A stretch of DNA of 64,000 bases from Caldilineaceae bacterium. Its GTDB lineage: Bacteria; Chloroflexota; Anaerolineae; Caldilineales; Caldilineaceae. The position numbers were made by a program, and so were the translations under genes. A model generated the notes under the pieces. It had not been told where the DNA came from and did not search any database. It saw only the letters and a list, made by a program, of their open reading frames with translations. The DNA lies in NCBI GenBank assembly GCA_958295845.1, contig OY282376.1, positions 1,005,022 through 1,069,021 on the forward strand, given 5' to 3'. Shown here one piece after another: positions 36,099-43,864 of the stretch (position 1 is the first letter of the stretch; each line of letters opens with the position of its first letter).

Positions 36099-37736
36099 CT
36101 ACCACCCAAGCGCATACCCATCCCGCCGCGGGTCCGCGCCGCCCATGAACCCGCCGTTCTCAGGGTCGACCATGATCCCCTGGCCGCCCCCTACCTCCGC
36201 GTTCCACGGACCCAACCGGTTGAGCCGGTGGCCCATCTGCGACAGCTCCAGCAGCACGTCCTCCCCGACCCGCGTCTCGACATCAATCACCGTCCCCGGC
36301 GACGTCGTCTTCACCCGCGCCGCCTCAATCGCTGCCTGTATGTTCATCCCGTGATCGATGACGTTCATGATCATCTGCGGCGTCGTCTGCATGATGCCGT
36401 AACTGCCCGGCGTCCCTATCAGAAAACGCAGCCCCTGCTCATCCCACACCTGCGCCGGTGACATGCACATCTCTATCTTCCGGCCCGGAGCCACCGCGTT
36501 CGGGCTCTGCGGATCACTGTCCATCCAGTTAAGAAAATTGTTCAGCGCAATCCCTGTGCCCGGTACCACTACAGCCGACCCAAACCCGGCCCCCAGACTC
36601 TGTGTCACCCCCACCGCGTTGCCTTCCGCGTCGATCGCGCTGAAATGCGTCGTGCACTCACTCACCATCCACCGCCGCGGGTCCCCCGCCAGAACCTCGT
36701 CCGCCATCTTCTCCGACGTATACCGCTCACCGCCGGAAGGCCGGGCCTTCGAGCCTATCTCAGCGCGGCGCTTGGCCGCGTACTCCTTCGACAGAAGTCC
36801 GGCCGTGGGCGGGTCGTCAACACCGGCATACTCCGCCCTGTCCGCCTGCGCCAACTTGACCGCCTCGATAAAGCGGTGAACTGTCGCCGCGCTGTTGTGG
36901 CCCATCTCCCCCACGTCGAAACCCTCCATGATATTCAGCGTCTCCAGGTACTGGACCGCCTGGCACGGCAGCGGCGGCGCATACACACGCAGACCCCGGT
37001 ATGACACCGAAATCGGTTCCTGCCACTCTACCTCAAAATCCTCCAGGTCCCGGTGGGTGATCAGCCCCCCGTTCTCTTCCATGTAACGAACCAGCCTGTC
37101 GGCAAACTCGCCTCGATAGAAATAGTCGGCGCCCCCCTCCGCGATGGCCCGCATACTCCTCGCCAAATCCGGTTGTGTCATGATTTCACCCGCAACCGGC
37201 GCCCGGCCATGCGGGAGATAGGTCTCCGTTGTCGACGGATGCTTCAGCATCTCCGGCACATTGAAATCCGTGAACTCGGCGTTCTTCACCGTCAGCGGAA
37301 AACCCACCTCCGCGTATTCGATCGCCGGCCCGAAAACCGTCGCCGCATCCATCGTCCCATACCGCTCCAGCGCAGCCAGCCAGCCCCCGCACGACCCCGG
37401 CACCAGCGGTGATTTCGGCCCGCGTGCCCGGCTCTCCGCATCACCCACCTCTTCAAACGTTGCCCCGTACGGCGAGCGGCCCATATAGTCCAGAACAGTA
37501 TGCTCCCGCTCGCGCGCGGAGTAGATATGCATATACCCGTCGCCGCCCAGGCCGGACATATAAGGCTCGACCACATTCAGCGCCGCCGCCACAGCCACAA
37601 TCGCATCAATCGCGTTGCCGCCCTCCATCATTATGCGCACGCCCGCCAGCGAAGCCAGCGGATGCGCCGACGCGATCATGCCCCGTCGCCCCGTGACCGT
37701 CGAGCGATGAACGATTCCCTTGGCAGAAAAGGACAT
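36099..37736 (-). CDS. ggt: Gamma-glutamyltransferase/acylase-family Ntn hydrolase
   Basis: A 545-residue protein of the GGT family, which hydrolyses or transfers gamma-glutamyl groups and is autocleaved. The small-subunit nucleophile Thr follows the conserved break in SECTTHFSAIDAEGNAV (about residue 362). Other family motifs are GGNAIDAIVAVAAALNVVEP, GLGGDGYMHIY and NNFLNWMD. AAGGAGA precedes the ATG. There is no signal peptide, unlike the periplasmic E. coli enzyme, so it may act in the cytoplasm. The N-terminus IASAHPLASLAGVRIM matches. It may work on amides or peptides taken up by the neighbouring transport system. Confidence 0.9.
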   Translation of the reverse strand: MSFSAKGIVHRSTVTGRRGMIASAHPLASLAGVRIMMEGGNAIDAIVAVAAALNVVEPYMSGLGGDGYMHIYSAREREHTVLDYMGRSPYGATFEEVGDAESRARGPKSPLVPGSCGGWLAALERYGTMDAATVFGPAIEYAEVGFPLTVKNAEFTDFNVPEMLKHPSTTETYLPHGRAPVAGEIMTQPDLARSMRAIAEGGADYFYRGEFADRLVRYMEENGGLITHRDLEDFEVEWQEPISVSYRGLRVYAPPLPCQAVQYLETLNIMEGFDVGEMGHNSAATVHRFIEAVKLAQADRAEYAGVDDPPTAGLLSKEYAAKRRAEIGSKARPSGGERYTSEKMADEVLAGDPRRWMVSECTTHFSAIDAEGNAVGVTQSLGAGFGSAVVVPGTGIALNNFLNWMDSDPQSPNAVAPGRKIEMCMSPAQVWDEQGLRFLIGTPGSYGIMQTTPQMIMNVIDHGMNIQAAIEAARVKTTSPGTVIDVETRVGEDVLLELSQMGHRLNRLGPWNAEVGGGQGIMVDPENGGFMGGADPRRDGYALGW

Positions 37737-37816
37737 CAGTTGTCTCCTTGAATCTCCAGTGTTTTGTTACAACGAAAAGCGCAAGGCAACAGATCTTGTC
37801 GTCAGTCAGTAACGTT

Positions 37817-38788
37817 CTATTCCTCCCAGATCAGCAGCACGCCCATCGCCTCCGACAGCCGTGCATAAAGCAGGTCGAACGCCTCTTTGGCCTCCTGATA
37901 GGGGAACCGGTGGCTGATCAGCGGCTCGACCCGTATCCGCCCGGCCTGCACCAGCTCGATAGTCCGTCTCAGCAGGACTTCAGGCGGATCTTCACCGTAA
38001 TAGCCGCCAATCAGACGCCTCCGCTGGATCTTGCCGGCGTCCAGCGGCAATGGCTGCCCGTGATACAGACCGATCAAATGCAACGTACCCCCGTCGCACA
38101 CCATCTCCTGGGCCTGCGCAAACGACTTCAACCCCGGCTCGCCGCCGACGCATTCAAAAACGATATCCGCGCCGCGCCCGTCCGTCAACGCCATCACCCG
38201 CGCCACCGGGTCCGTCTCCGTAACGTTGATCACGTGGTCCGCACCGTATTCGCGGGCCAGCTGACAGCGCTTCGCAATCGCATCCACCACGATGATCTGC
38301 TCACAAAGATGCTGCCGTGCCCCCTGCAGCACAAGATTGCCCACCAGCCCCTGCCCCATGATCACAAGCGTATGACCGGTCCGGATCCCCGGCGACTGCG
38401 CCCACGTGACGCCGCTCTTGGCCAGCGGCAAAAAAGTAGCCTCCTCAAACGAAATGTCATCCGGTAGAGGCCACACGCGCGGCCCGATATTCGAGCCGAC
38501 CGGCTGCACCACATACTGAGCATGCGGCGCCACCGCCATCACCCGGTCCCCCGGCTTGAACTGCTCCGCCGCCTCGCTCCCCGCAGCGTCAACCACGCCC
38601 GCCAGTGAGTAGCCCATGATCGCCGGATTGATCGCCTCTTCGTGCATATACCGTCGCAGGATTTCCGAACCCCGGCTGATCAAACTGACCTTGCTCCGCA
38701 CCCGCACCTCATTCGGCCCCACAGGCGGTATCGGGACCTCTTCCAGAACGATGTTTCCAAATCCCTCAGGCTTGGTTACGCGTAACAT
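37817..38788 (-). CDS. Zinc-type MDR dehydrogenase lacking the catalytic cysteine (2)
   Basis: A 323-residue dehydrogenase related to the one at 31074-32150. It has VSLISRGSEILRR in place of the zinc-binding Cys motif, GYSLAGVV, and a Rossmann loop VIMGQGLVGNLVLQGA near residue 146. The ATG is preceded by AGGAG six bases away; 22 codons upstream in frame are not counted. The SRGSE/SAGSE subfamily includes BchC-like enzymes. It lies 80 bases beyond the start of the GGT gene and on the same strand, so they may be one transcript. Confidence 0.82.
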   Translation of the reverse strand: MLRVTKPEGFGNIVLEEVPIPPVGPNEVRVRSKVSLISRGSEILRRYMHEEAINPAIMGYSLAGVVDAAGSEAAEQFKPGDRVMAVAPHAQYVVQPVGSNIGPRVWPLPDDISFEEATFLPLAKSGVTWAQSPGIRTGHTLVIMGQGLVGNLVLQGARQHLCEQIIVVDAIAKRCQLAREYGADHVINVTETDPVARVMALTDGRGADIVFECVGGEPGLKSFAQAQEMVCDGGTLHLIGLYHGQPLPLDAGKIQRRRLIGGYYGEDPPEVLLRRTIELVQAGRIRVEPLISHRFPYQEAKEAFDLLYARLSEAMGVLLIWEE

Positions 38789-38933
38789 GCTCTGCTCCTC
38801 GCTTTCCTGGAAATCGACACTGTTTGAAGGGCGCCCGCACAGGAGTGCATCCACTTATCAAAAGCAAAAGTCATACTAGCACCAAAGAGACTTTCGCGTA
38901 AACGCCTCGATTCCATCCCCCCCAGCGCCTGTA

Positions 38934-38955
38934 GGGGCACCCCTTGTGGGTGCCC
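38934..38955 (+). repeat. Dispersed hairpin, variant stem CACCC/GGGTG
   Basis: Arms GGGCACCC and GGGTGCCC flank CTTGT, preceded by GTAGG. It shares loop and flanks with the hairpins at 2498, 14514 and 42812 but has a different, still fully paired stem. Confidence 0.88.
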
Positions 38956-39076
38956 TTGCACACCCCATTCTGGACCGCACACCCTATCCAAACCGACTGG
39001 GATTGCGAACTGAAGAACAGATAGTGTAGAGTAGTCAAAACGCGAATGCGATTCAAACCGGCAGGAGACCAACCCC

Positions 39077-40477
39077 ATGCGCCGCCCCAATTTCCTCATC
39101 ATCTACACAGACCAACAACGCTGGGATGGCCTCGGCGCAAACGGCAATCAGGATATCCACACGCCCCACCTCGACAGACTGACGAGCCAGAGCGTCAACT
39201 TCGACCACTGCTTCGTCCAGAATCCCGTCTGCATGCCCAGCCGCCTCAGCTTCCTCACCGGGCAATATCCCTCCACCCTCGGCGTCACCCACATGGGCGT
39301 GCCCGTGCCCGAAGATACCGTCACCCTGCCCCGCCTCCTCGCCCCCTACGGCTACCGTTCCGCCAATATCGGCAAGCTTCACTTCCAGCCCCACGCCAAC
39401 CGCGATCACCGTACCCATCACCCGCCCTACGGCTTCGACCATCTCGAGATCTCCGACGAACCCGGCTCCTACGAAGATGCCTACCGCGCCTGGGTTCGCC
39501 GTCTTGCCCCCGACCAGCTCCCCCACGTCAGCCTCGGCCAGGCCCCCATGGCGGAAGTCTGGCAGGAGACCATGAAAATCGAAGACGGCATCGAACACCC
39601 GCCCGAACGCTTTCCCATCGAACCTCTCGCCTCCCGCTGCCGCGACGACATGACCCACACCGCCTTCGTCGCCGAACAGTCAATCGAATTCATGCGCCAC
39701 CAGGCCCGGACCGGCCAGCCCTTCCTCTGCATCGCCGGTATCTACTCCCCCCACTCCCCCTGGGTCGCCCCGCAACAGTACTTCGACCTCTACGATCGCG
39801 CCGCCCTCACCCTTCCCACCTTCCCGCCGGAAGTTGAGGCGAAACGCGGAGCGCAAAACTTTCCCGACGACGAGCTGCGTCTCGCACACCAGGGCTACTA
39901 CGGCCAGATCAGCGAAGTCGACCACCATGTCGGCCGCCTCCTCGCCGCCATCGACGACCTCGGCATCGCCGACGATACCGTCGTCATCTTCACCTCCGAC
40001 CACGGCGAATGGCTCGGCGAGCATCTCCGCTACGGCAAGGGCTATCCCGCCCACGACCAGTGCAGCCGCGTCCCTCTGCTCATTCGACCGACCGGCGATA
40101 CCGCCGCCGCCCGCAGAGATTCAGGCCTCACCGAAGCGCTCGACGTCCTGCCCACCATCCTCGACCTGGCCGGAATCCAGAATCCGCCCCACCTGCAAGG
40201 CGCCTCCCTGCTGCCCCGCCTGCACGACGACGCGCCCGGAGGCGCCTCCGCTCTCACCGAGCACACCGGCTGGAAATCACTCCGCACCGAGCGTTTTCGC
40301 TACCTTCTCCACGCCGACGGCACCGAAAACCTTTTCGATCTTTCCGCCGAGTGGGGTGACTACCGCGACCTATCGCAAGACCCCGCCTACGCCCCGGACC
40401 TGGCCGCGTCTCGTCACGAACTGGCCCGCAAGCTCCTGGCCGCCGAGAGGCCGCAGCCGCGCGCATGGCCCTACTGA
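39077..40477 (+). CDS. Sulfatase (formylglycine-type, arylsulfatase/choline-sulfatase family) (1)
   Basis: A 466-residue sulfatase. The active-site sequence CMPSRLSFLTG (Cys52) is the C-x-P-S-R signature in which Cys is converted to formylglycine; Asp12 and Gln13 (IIYTDQQRW) and the later TSDHGEWLGEH provide metal ligands. AGGAGA is upstream of the ATG. No signal peptide is visible, so it is probably cytoplasmic. No formylglycine-generating enzyme is encoded in the window. It is followed 22 bases later by a Rieske protein. Confidence 0.92.
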   Translation: MRRPNFLIIYTDQQRWDGLGANGNQDIHTPHLDRLTSQSVNFDHCFVQNPVCMPSRLSFLTGQYPSTLGVTHMGVPVPEDTVTLPRLLAPYGYRSANIGKLHFQPHANRDHRTHHPPYGFDHLEISDEPGSYEDAYRAWVRRLAPDQLPHVSLGQAPMAEVWQETMKIEDGIEHPPERFPIEPLASRCRDDMTHTAFVAEQSIEFMRHQARTGQPFLCIAGIYSPHSPWVAPQQYFDLYDRAALTLPTFPPEVEAKRGAQNFPDDELRLAHQGYYGQISEVDHHVGRLLAAIDDLGIADDTVVIFTSDHGEWLGEHLRYGKGYPAHDQCSRVPLLIRPTGDTAAARRDSGLTEALDVLPTILDLAGIQNPPHLQGASLLPRLHDDAPGGASALTEHTGWKSLRTERFRYLLHADGTENLFDLSAEWGDYRDLSQDPAYAPDLAASRHELARKLLAAERPQPRAWPY

Positions 40478-40499
40478 GAAAATCCCCGTGGGAGAAAGC

Positions 40500-40976
40500 A
40501 TGTCCAGCAACAGTACGCAGTCAGCCCCCCAGCCAGCCGCCGAGAACTCTCCTCGCCGCGCCGGCACCCGCCCCCATCCCATCTGCCGCGCCAGCGACCT
40601 GCCCCCCGGCGAACGCAAAATCGTCGAAGTGCGCCGCCGCTCAATCGGCGTCTTCAACGTCCACGGCGAGTACTACGCCCTGCGCAGCCTCTGCCCCCAC
40701 CAGGGCGCGCCCCTCTGCCGCGGCACCATCACCGGCACCGCCCGCTCCACCAACCCCGGCGAAATCATCTGGGAACGCGCCGGCCAGATCCTGCGCTGCC
40801 CCTGGCACGGCTGGGAGTTCGACATCGCCACCGGCCAATCCGTATTCAACCCCCACCGCCTGCGCGTCCGCACCTACGACGTAACCGTCGAGCAGCCCGA
40901 CCAAGACGAGGAAGATCCCTCGGTCGAAAGCTTCGAAGTAACCGTCGAAGACGGTTGGGTGGTGCTGCACGCGTAG
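40500..40976 (+). CDS. Stand-alone Rieske [2Fe-2S] protein
   Basis: A 158-residue protein with one Rieske domain. Iron-sulfur ligands are Cys65 and His67 (CPHQGAPLC) and Cys100 and His103 (CPWHGWEFD). The first 25 residues are polar and Pro/Ala-rich. The two motifs are separated by a longer loop (residues 74-99) than in many Rieske ferredoxins. The start was placed at the ATG with GGGAGA upstream. It has no oxygenase large subunit beside it and could be a ferredoxin for an oxygenase encoded elsewhere, or a nitrite-reductase-small-subunit-like protein. Confidence 0.9.
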   Translation: MSSNSTQSAPQPAAENSPRRAGTRPHPICRASDLPPGERKIVEVRRRSIGVFNVHGEYYALRSLCPHQGAPLCRGTITGTARSTNPGEIIWERAGQILRCPWHGWEFDIATGQSVFNPHRLRVRTYDVTVEQPDQDEEDPSVESFEVTVEDGWVVLHA

Positions 40977-41004
40977 AACCGTCGACTGGATGGCAATCTG
41001 AGTG

Positions 41005-41430
41005 ATGCAAGAATTTCCCGAGCAACGAAAAGGACTCGCGGCCAACCTGACTACGACCTTCTGTAGGGCCGCAGAATTCCTGAACGAAGGCGACATTGGT
41101 GGACTCAAAGCTGGGTCGGTAACCTTTTTTGTCGCCCTGATTGTCGCTTTTGTCGGCCTGATCTTCTTTCATACAGCTTTCTTCCTGTACCCCCTCGTAA
41201 TAGGGTCAATTGCAGGACAGGTCGCGTATTTCCTTATCTGCAAGCGAACTGGTCTTGGCGGCTACCTCTTGGAGACAGGTATAAGAATCGCGGCAGTGGG
41301 TGTAGGGTGGTTGATTTCCTATGCCTTTCTTGACCCTAATTCGTTCTTGTACCTTCTACCCATCGTTATTGCGTTGTTCGTCGGCGATGGCGTGCTCGCC
41401 CTGTACCGCAAACGGTATCGCAAGCCATAG
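41005..41430 (+). CDS. Small membrane protein, tandem family member 1
   Basis: A 141-residue protein with four hydrophobic segments after a polar leader of about 40 residues. It resembles the next two genes in its last 80 residues: an aromatic-containing segment then ICKR, GVGWLISYAFLDPNSF, LLPIVIALFVGDGVLALYRKR. The ATG follows an in-frame GTG one codon earlier; either is possible. It is visibly AT-richer than the surrounding genes. Family not recognised. Confidence 0.65.
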   Translation: MQEFPEQRKGLAANLTTTFCRAAEFLNEGDIGGLKAGSVTFFVALIVAFVGLIFFHTAFFLYPLVIGSIAGQVAYFLICKRTGLGGYLLETGIRIAAVGVGWLISYAFLDPNSFLYLLPIVIALFVGDGVLALYRKRYRKP

Positions 41431-41570
41431 CGCAGCCCGATTGCCCCATCGCCACCAACGATCGTTGTTCGGGGTACGGGGAGACGCCCTGAAATTCGCT
41501 TTATGTCCCTCCAAATCCTCCGTGGTTCGACAGAGTTACTTTTCAGACAATAAATAGGTACAAACTACAG

Positions 41571-41948
41571 ATGATTCGCAACTGGAAGGAAACTCCCGGC
41601 AAGCTCGCTCTAATTTTAGGGATGTCTGCAAGTGTTGCAATCGCGATTTGGTTGCACGATGCCTTTCTTGCCGAGTCCGACGTTCGGCTGAAAACAATCT
41701 TCATATTCATCGCGGCATTGACAACCGCATATGTGCATTCCCTTATCTACAAAAGAGAAACGTTGCGAAGTCTTCGTGACGAACTCTTCTCATTGGGAAT
41801 CGTCGCCGCAGGTTTAGGCGTTGGGATTTGGATCTCCTTTGCCTATTTGGACGGCGACTCCTTCCTGGGCAGTCTACCCATTATAGTTGGAATTTTCGTC
41901 GCCTGGGGAGTTGAATCCCTGATCCTTAAAAGGTTTGGCAAAGCATAA
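41571..41948 (+). CDS. Small membrane protein, tandem family member 2
   Basis: A 125-residue membrane protein of the same layout as its neighbours: a short polar N-terminus, a first hydrophobic pair, IYKRETLRSLRDE, then GVGIWISFAYLDGDSF, LPIIVGIFVAWGVESLI and a final positive KRFGKA. It is AT-richer than the flanking catabolic genes. The upstream region has no strong ribosome binding site. Family not recognised; four transmembrane helices expected. Confidence 0.65.
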   Translation: MIRNWKETPGKLALILGMSASVAIAIWLHDAFLAESDVRLKTIFIFIAALTTAYVHSLIYKRETLRSLRDELFSLGIVAAGLGVGIWISFAYLDGDSFLGSLPIIVGIFVAWGVESLILKRFGKA

Positions 41949-42081
41949 CAGTCTCCCCACACGTCTGGACTTTCCTAACAGGGGACAGGCATCGCCCGAA
42001 AGGTAGAGGACCGATTTTCCTCAAGTATTACTTCCAATCCATCGCCCGTTACAACAGCAAGAAAGCGAGCCCTATCCTATC

Positions 42082-42456
42082 ATGGACAAAATTCTGACGA
42101 GATGGCGGAAAATACCCTACCTCCACTCAAGCCTCATCTTGACACTCGGAGTCCTTCTCCTCGGCGACTGGCTCGGCGGCGGCTTCTTCCTAAACGACTT
42201 TCGCCTCCGCTACGCCTTCATGTGTATCGCCGTCTCCGCCGTCTACTTCCTCCAGGTACTGGTCTACAAACGAAAAAGCCCGTCCGACGTCCTCACCTCG
42301 CTCGCCATCTTCATCCCGGTCATCGGGGTCTCAGTATGGCTGTCCTTCTCTCTATTCTCCGCCGACGCCTCCTCCAACTTCGTACCCATCCTTGTAGGTA
42401 TGTTCTTCGCATTCGGCCTCGATCTCTGGGTCGCCAGAAGAATCCGCCGACCATAG
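42082..42456 (+). CDS. Small membrane protein, tandem family member 3
   Basis: A 124-residue membrane protein, the third of the set: VYKRKSPSDVLTSLAIF, GVSVWLSFSLFSADASSNF, VPILVGMFFAFGLDLWVARRI. In GC content and codon use it is closer to the main genome than members 1 and 2, and RPx endings (RRIRRP versus YRKRYRKP) show further parallel features. The three likely arose by tandem duplication and divergence. Function unknown. Confidence 0.65.
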   Translation: MDKILTRWRKIPYLHSSLILTLGVLLLGDWLGGGFFLNDFRLRYAFMCIAVSAVYFLQVLVYKRKSPSDVLTSLAIFIPVIGVSVWLSFSLFSADASSNFVPILVGMFFAFGLDLWVARRIRRP

Positions 42457-42533
42457 CGCCCCCGCCGCAACTTTCGCATATCTCTTGCTGCAACCAAGCC
42501 ACGATCATCTCCAGTCCCGATCTCTGTGAGCCC

Positions 42534-42721
42534 AATCGGTGTCACTCTCTCCTCTCTCCTCTCTCCTCTTCACTCTCTCCTTGCCTTTGGGCGTCCGGGC
42601 CTTCGGCCCTCCCTTGTGCGGGGGCTGCGCCCCCGCAACGCCCCGCCCTTACTAGACCACCGTGCTTATTCTTCCCCAGCAACGTGTCTAGAGAACGGTG
42701 TCTAGCCAACAGTGTCTACCC
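42534..42721 (+). repeat. Mosaic dispersed repeat, copy 3
   Basis: It matches copy 1 from the CACTCTCTCC leader through the GGGCC-TTC-GGCCC and GCGGGGGC-TGC-GCCCCCGC hairpins, the ACGCCCCGCCC tract and three 14-bp tail units (GTGTCTAGAGAACG, GTGTCTAGCCAACA, GTGTCTACC). The 42457-42991 gap also holds the heptamers CTAACCA, CTAACCA, CTGCAGT (42752-42772) and a dispersed hairpin. Confidence 0.92.
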
Positions 42722-42811
42722 CCCCCACTCGCTGTCTCGTGCCACTACCCGCTAACCACTAACCACTGCAGTTCGCTGCGCCCGCCCGCCTTCCCCCTCA
42801 AATGACCTGTA

Positions 42812-42833
42812 GGGGCAGGCCTTGTGCCTGCCC
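42812..42833 (+). repeat. Dispersed hairpin, stem CAGGC/GCCTG
   Basis: Arms GGGCAGGC and GCCTGCCC flank CTTGT after TGTAG. It is the same variant as the units in the 2449-2707 array. Confidence 0.9.
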
Positions 42834-42991
42834 TGTGCCCCTTTTGTCAACGGGCCCACGTTACGGCCAGGCCCCTGCCCTAAGTCTCTCCAAGAGCCGG
42901 AAGTCAACTCCAGCCACCTATTGCATAATCCCCCCGATAATCCCCCCGCCAGCCTGTTCCCACTGCGTGGGACTGGAAATTCGGCGGATTA

Positions 42992-43234
42992 ATGAAGGAA
43001 CGGTGGGTCCTGGTTGCCTTGAAGAACGGAGTTTCTTTCGCTGGCCTATATGGTAGGGAATCCTTTGCAGCCTCCAATCCGGAAGAAAAAGACTTGGATA
43101 TCCGGTGGATTAATGATATTAACGAAGATGGTACTTGGTCTTCTGCAGGTGAAAAAGGTGTCCTGATAACAGCCGACGAAGTCAGCACGATAGAGTTCTG
43201 GGACTATTCCCCTGAGGAGAAACTACATGCATAA
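42992..43234 (+). pseudogene. 5'-truncated DUF6338-family remnant (cytoplasmic C-terminal part)
   Basis: The 80-residue frame (ERWVLVALKNGVSFAGLYGRESFA...EKGVLITADEVSTIEFWDYSP) matches the soluble C-terminal domain that I associate with DUF6338 proteins, whose N-terminal part is normally membrane-spanning. The frame stays open for 51 bases upstream of the ATG and reads PTAWDWKFGGL, the linker preceding this domain in full-length relatives, and then stops at a TAA (42938-42940). The membrane part is therefore missing, apparently replaced by repeat-rich DNA. The ATG could still be used; no good ribosome binding site was seen. Family call is from memory of its motifs. Confidence 0.6.
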
Positions 43235-43415
43235 GCGTGACGGTAGAAAGTCATTTGGAAAGGGATATCAGCCAAAAGGAAGCAAGGATTCCCCCAAGAG
43301 CCCGCCCACCAACACGCCAAACCAGTTGAGCAGTGGATTCAAACGATCGCAGTCCCATTCACAGACCCAACCTTCTGATGGACCTCCTGCCTCCTCTTCT
43401 TCGCAGAAGAAGTAG
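43227..43415 (+). CDS. Small polar GYQP-type partner of DUF6338
   Basis: A 62-residue hydrophilic, probably disordered protein, starting MHKRDGRKSFGKGYQPKG and rich in Ser, Pro, Gln and Lys. It overlaps the preceding frame by eight bases with GAGGAGA a few bases before its ATG. Small proteins with a KGYQP-like motif follow DUF6338 genes in other bacteria as I recall them, which supports the gene. Its role is unknown. The low GC agrees with the upstream remnant. Confidence 0.55.
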   Translation: MHKRDGRKSFGKGYQPKGSKDSPKSPPTNTPNQLSSGFKRSQSHSQTQPSDGPPASSSSQKK

Positions 43416-43635
43416 AATTCGCCTGCGAATTACGTTTTTCCTATTACCCTGAACTGAAGGACGACCTGAAGTCACGCCCCGCCCGCTACCGACCCATTAC
43501 CCCAACTCTCCGAGAGCCTGCCCCATTTCGAACTACACCTAACCCCATCGGTCCCCCATCCCCTACCGCAATCCCTCTACGCCCTGCCCATCCCTCCCTC
43601 AGCCCCACAAGCGTCACCCCATCGCCTCCCATCCC

Positions 43636-43672
43636 GAAAATCCCCAAAAATCCTGCAAATCCTGATTCAGAC
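43636..43672 (+). repeat. AATCCTG-type short repeat
   Basis: Units near 9-10 bp (AAAATCCCC, AAAAATCCTG, CAAATCCTG) precede ATTCAGACAA. The 43416-43864 gap has no supported gene apart from this element. Confidence 0.6.
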
Positions 43673-43864
43673 AACGACCACCCCACAAAATGCCAAGCCG
43701 CCAAAGTCGGTGTAAAATAAGGCAAACACCTTCCCCCCAACCCCTGCACGCCGCGAAAAGGGCACGCGCCCCGAATTCACCCGTCCACAGCCCAGAGCAG
43801 TCACACCGACGCACCCAACAGCACCGCCTTCACATCCCAACTCCACCCCACACGAGGATCAACC

